From Microthyrium microscopicum (lineage: Eukaryota; Ascomycota; Dothideomycetes; Microthyriales; Microthyriaceae): DNA of 64,000 bases. The notes below the pieces were generated by a model. It made no database searches and was not told the DNA's origin. It saw nothing but the letters and a program-made list of their open reading frames with translations. The stretch spans positions 2,673,038 to 2,737,037 of the forward strand of contig MU004232.1 of the NCBI GenBank assembly GCA_010405405.1. The letters are read 5' to 3'. Position numbers and translations under genes: made by a program. Positions 62,101 to 64,000 of the stretch are shown here, in pieces (position 1 is the first letter of the stretch; each line of letters opens with the position of its first letter).

Positions 62101-64000
62101 TCTATAAACTAATAAACTAGTTTATTACTTTATAATTTTTAGAAAAGTTTTATAGTTTATATTATAAAAGTAATTAAAATTAATCTATAGTTTAAATTAA
62201 ACGTAATAATCTAGAACTATTTTAACTAATTTATCTTTATTAAGTACTTCTAGTACTAGAGATATTTATTATTAGTATTATATATACTTTATATATTGCC
62301 TTAATATCTAGGATAAGTTAAATTAGGTTCTTTCTAGCTACCCTTAGGTTTTTTAAGGCTTTATTAATCTTACTAGTAATTTAGTTAAAAAGACATAGAA
62401 TATAGTAATACTAGGCGGTAAGCTTTACTATAAAGTTAGCTATTATACTTATTCCTTTTATCTTATTAACTCTTCTTAGAATGTTCTATAAAGAGAATTT
62501 TATATTAATAGATTTCTTATACTTTAGAACTATAATAAGTCTTAAATTAATTTATTTAAACTTATAGTTATTAACGATTTAGATTAAGTATATACTTAAT
62601 ATTCTTATTATAACTCTTTAGTATATTATAATATTTTAAATATAGTTTTTCTTCCTAGATAAAGACCTTTGCTTACTAAGAATAAATATATATTTTATAA
62701 TTTGTATTTAATTCTAAGTTTAAGAAATATTTAATAATAAATAGAAAGTAGTTCTATAACTAATATTGCTTTAATATAGAGACTTCGTATAGAAGTATTA
62801 GATTCGTAATAACTCTTCTTCTATAAATATTCTAAATAGTAGCTATCTTATAATAACTAAGCTACTAATAATTTAGTAAGAGAAGGTATTAGAGCTTAAG
62901 ATAGCTATATATCTTAAATAACTACTATTACTATAATATTATAGAATCCTATTTAGGATATACTTATAAAATAATACTAACTAATATAGTAGGCATTAGC
63001 TATAGTATTAGCTATACTTATATTAAAATTTAAACCTACTCTTGCTCTATATATTAGTATTAAGCATTAATACTTAAATTTATTTTCCTTTAGTACCTTA
63101 TAGTTAGTAGGAGTTAGTATCCTAATAAATTCGCTAATAAAGTACTTTATAATAATTTTAAGATCTCTATCATCTTTAATATAAACTAATAATTTTAGGT
63201 AATACTAAGTCTTAGTTTAGAACTATAAAGTTCTTTTAGTACTACGTATTTAGTAAATTACAAGCTTTAAATACTAGGAGAGTACTAAATAGATCTTATT
63301 AATATAACCATACTTATTACTAGTTATAAGATCTATATTATACTTAGTAATATATAAGTAGGCGTAAACTTTTATTTAATTTTAAAGATATTTAGTACTT
63401 TTTTATTACTAATTTTATAGCTTTACTTTTAGAGCATTATAATTTAGTAATAAATAACTCTCTTATTAAACTTTAGATATAATATAATAAGGTAATAATT
63501 AGAATATAGATAAGATAATAAAATAATTTCTTTTATTTTTTTAGTTATATATCATAAAGTTCTTATATTACTAGTCTAATTATATACTCTTATTATTATC
63601 TTTAGAATATAGATTAACCTTTTTTTCTTCTTTTCTTTTCTAGGAATACTACTTAAGTATCTTCTAACGTTAATATTAATCGCTTAAGGTTCATCTTAGC
63701 TTAACTTCTTATTATCCTTTACTTAGTAGTATTAGGCAGCTTTATAAAATTAATCTAAGAGTTAAGCAATTTATTTAATAGTTACGTTAGTAGTTTAATA
63801 GCTTTAGGTAAAATACTTTTATATAACTTAACTACTTTATTAATATAAAGCTATTTAATACTACTTTTGCAACCTTTATAGCTAGTAGCCTTAAAGATAG
63901 TAGTTAAACTAACTTTCACGTTTACTAATTAGTATAGAATTTCATAGTTCTTATTTAGAAAAAACTTAGGTATTACCTTATATAAATTATAAATATAGGT

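Larger units (their letters stand above)
35241..64000. repeat. RIP-saturated AT-rich repeat block (fossil transposons, families not resolved)
   Basis: For almost 29 kb, up to the window end, the sequence is dominated by TA, AAT, CTA and AGC words; CpA and TpG, the substrates of RIP, are very rare, as are ATG and TGA codons, while TAA and TAG are dense in all frames. The single frame above 60 codons (45046-45234, -) has the same composition and is chance. This pattern means ancient repeated elements were mutated heavily over their whole length. I could not assign families or element borders by eye, nor find long terminal repeats. Nested remains of several elements are likely because small direct repeats and patches with a few more CA/TG (for example about 41.7 kb and 50.5-50.6 kb) break the block. 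No host gene is supported in it. Confidence 0.85.

Noticed and set aside
35241-64000. Search for paired long terminal repeats and for CRISPR-like arrays
   Set aside because: No long direct repeat pair could be established by reading, and there is no regularly spaced repeat-spacer pattern; CRISPR is not expected in a fungus.

Overview
The window looks like nuclear DNA of a filamentous ascomycete (Pezizomycotina; the protein set would suit a leotiomycete, but that rank is a guess). The genes have short introns of about 45-220 bp with GTAAGT/GTATGT-type donors and CTAAC-like branch points. Byr4- and XRCC4-type genes of filamentous-fungal form are present. The repeats show the signature of repeat-induced point mutation (RIP): CpA and TpG are nearly gone and TpA is in great excess.

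Layout. (1) 1-25.5 kb is gene-bearing euchromatin: a serine palmitoyltransferase small-subunit-like protein (+), a candidate AF4/FMR2 (Ebp1)-like elongation protein (-), a MITE-like inverted-repeat element at 4.8-5.1 kb, a secreted tyrosinase (+), a GT34 glycosyltransferase (+), a MATE transporter (+), the Byr4/Bfa1 mitotic-exit GAP subunit (-), an XRCC4/Lif1 end-joining factor (+) and a Cys-rich single-pass membrane protein (+). (2) 25,572-30,132 is one whole but RIP-ruined DNA transposon with terminal inverted repeats, 20-bp-scale subterminal repeats and an exact 9-bp target duplication, which points to the Mutator (MULE) superfamily. A tRNA-like sequence with much less RIP lies inside it. 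(3) 30.2-35.2 kb is a second gene block: an MFS monocarboxylate-type transporter (+) whose start codon lies about 180 bp from the transposon end, a secreted histidine phosphatase (phosphoglycerate-mutase-like, -), and a two-domain GFA/CENP-V-type protein (-). (4) From about 35.24 kb to the window end (over 28 kb) lies an AT-rich, RIP-saturated repeat block with no credible gene.

The genes do not form one pathway or an evident biosynthetic cluster; they are mostly housekeeping genes plus a few secreted or transport proteins. The novelty candidates are the MULE with its tRNA-like island, the AF4-like protein, and the sharp change from gene block to RIP desert. I rebuilt introns by hand from reading frame, splice signals and family knowledge. 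Every multi-exon model given is in frame from start to stop, but none was tested against transcripts.
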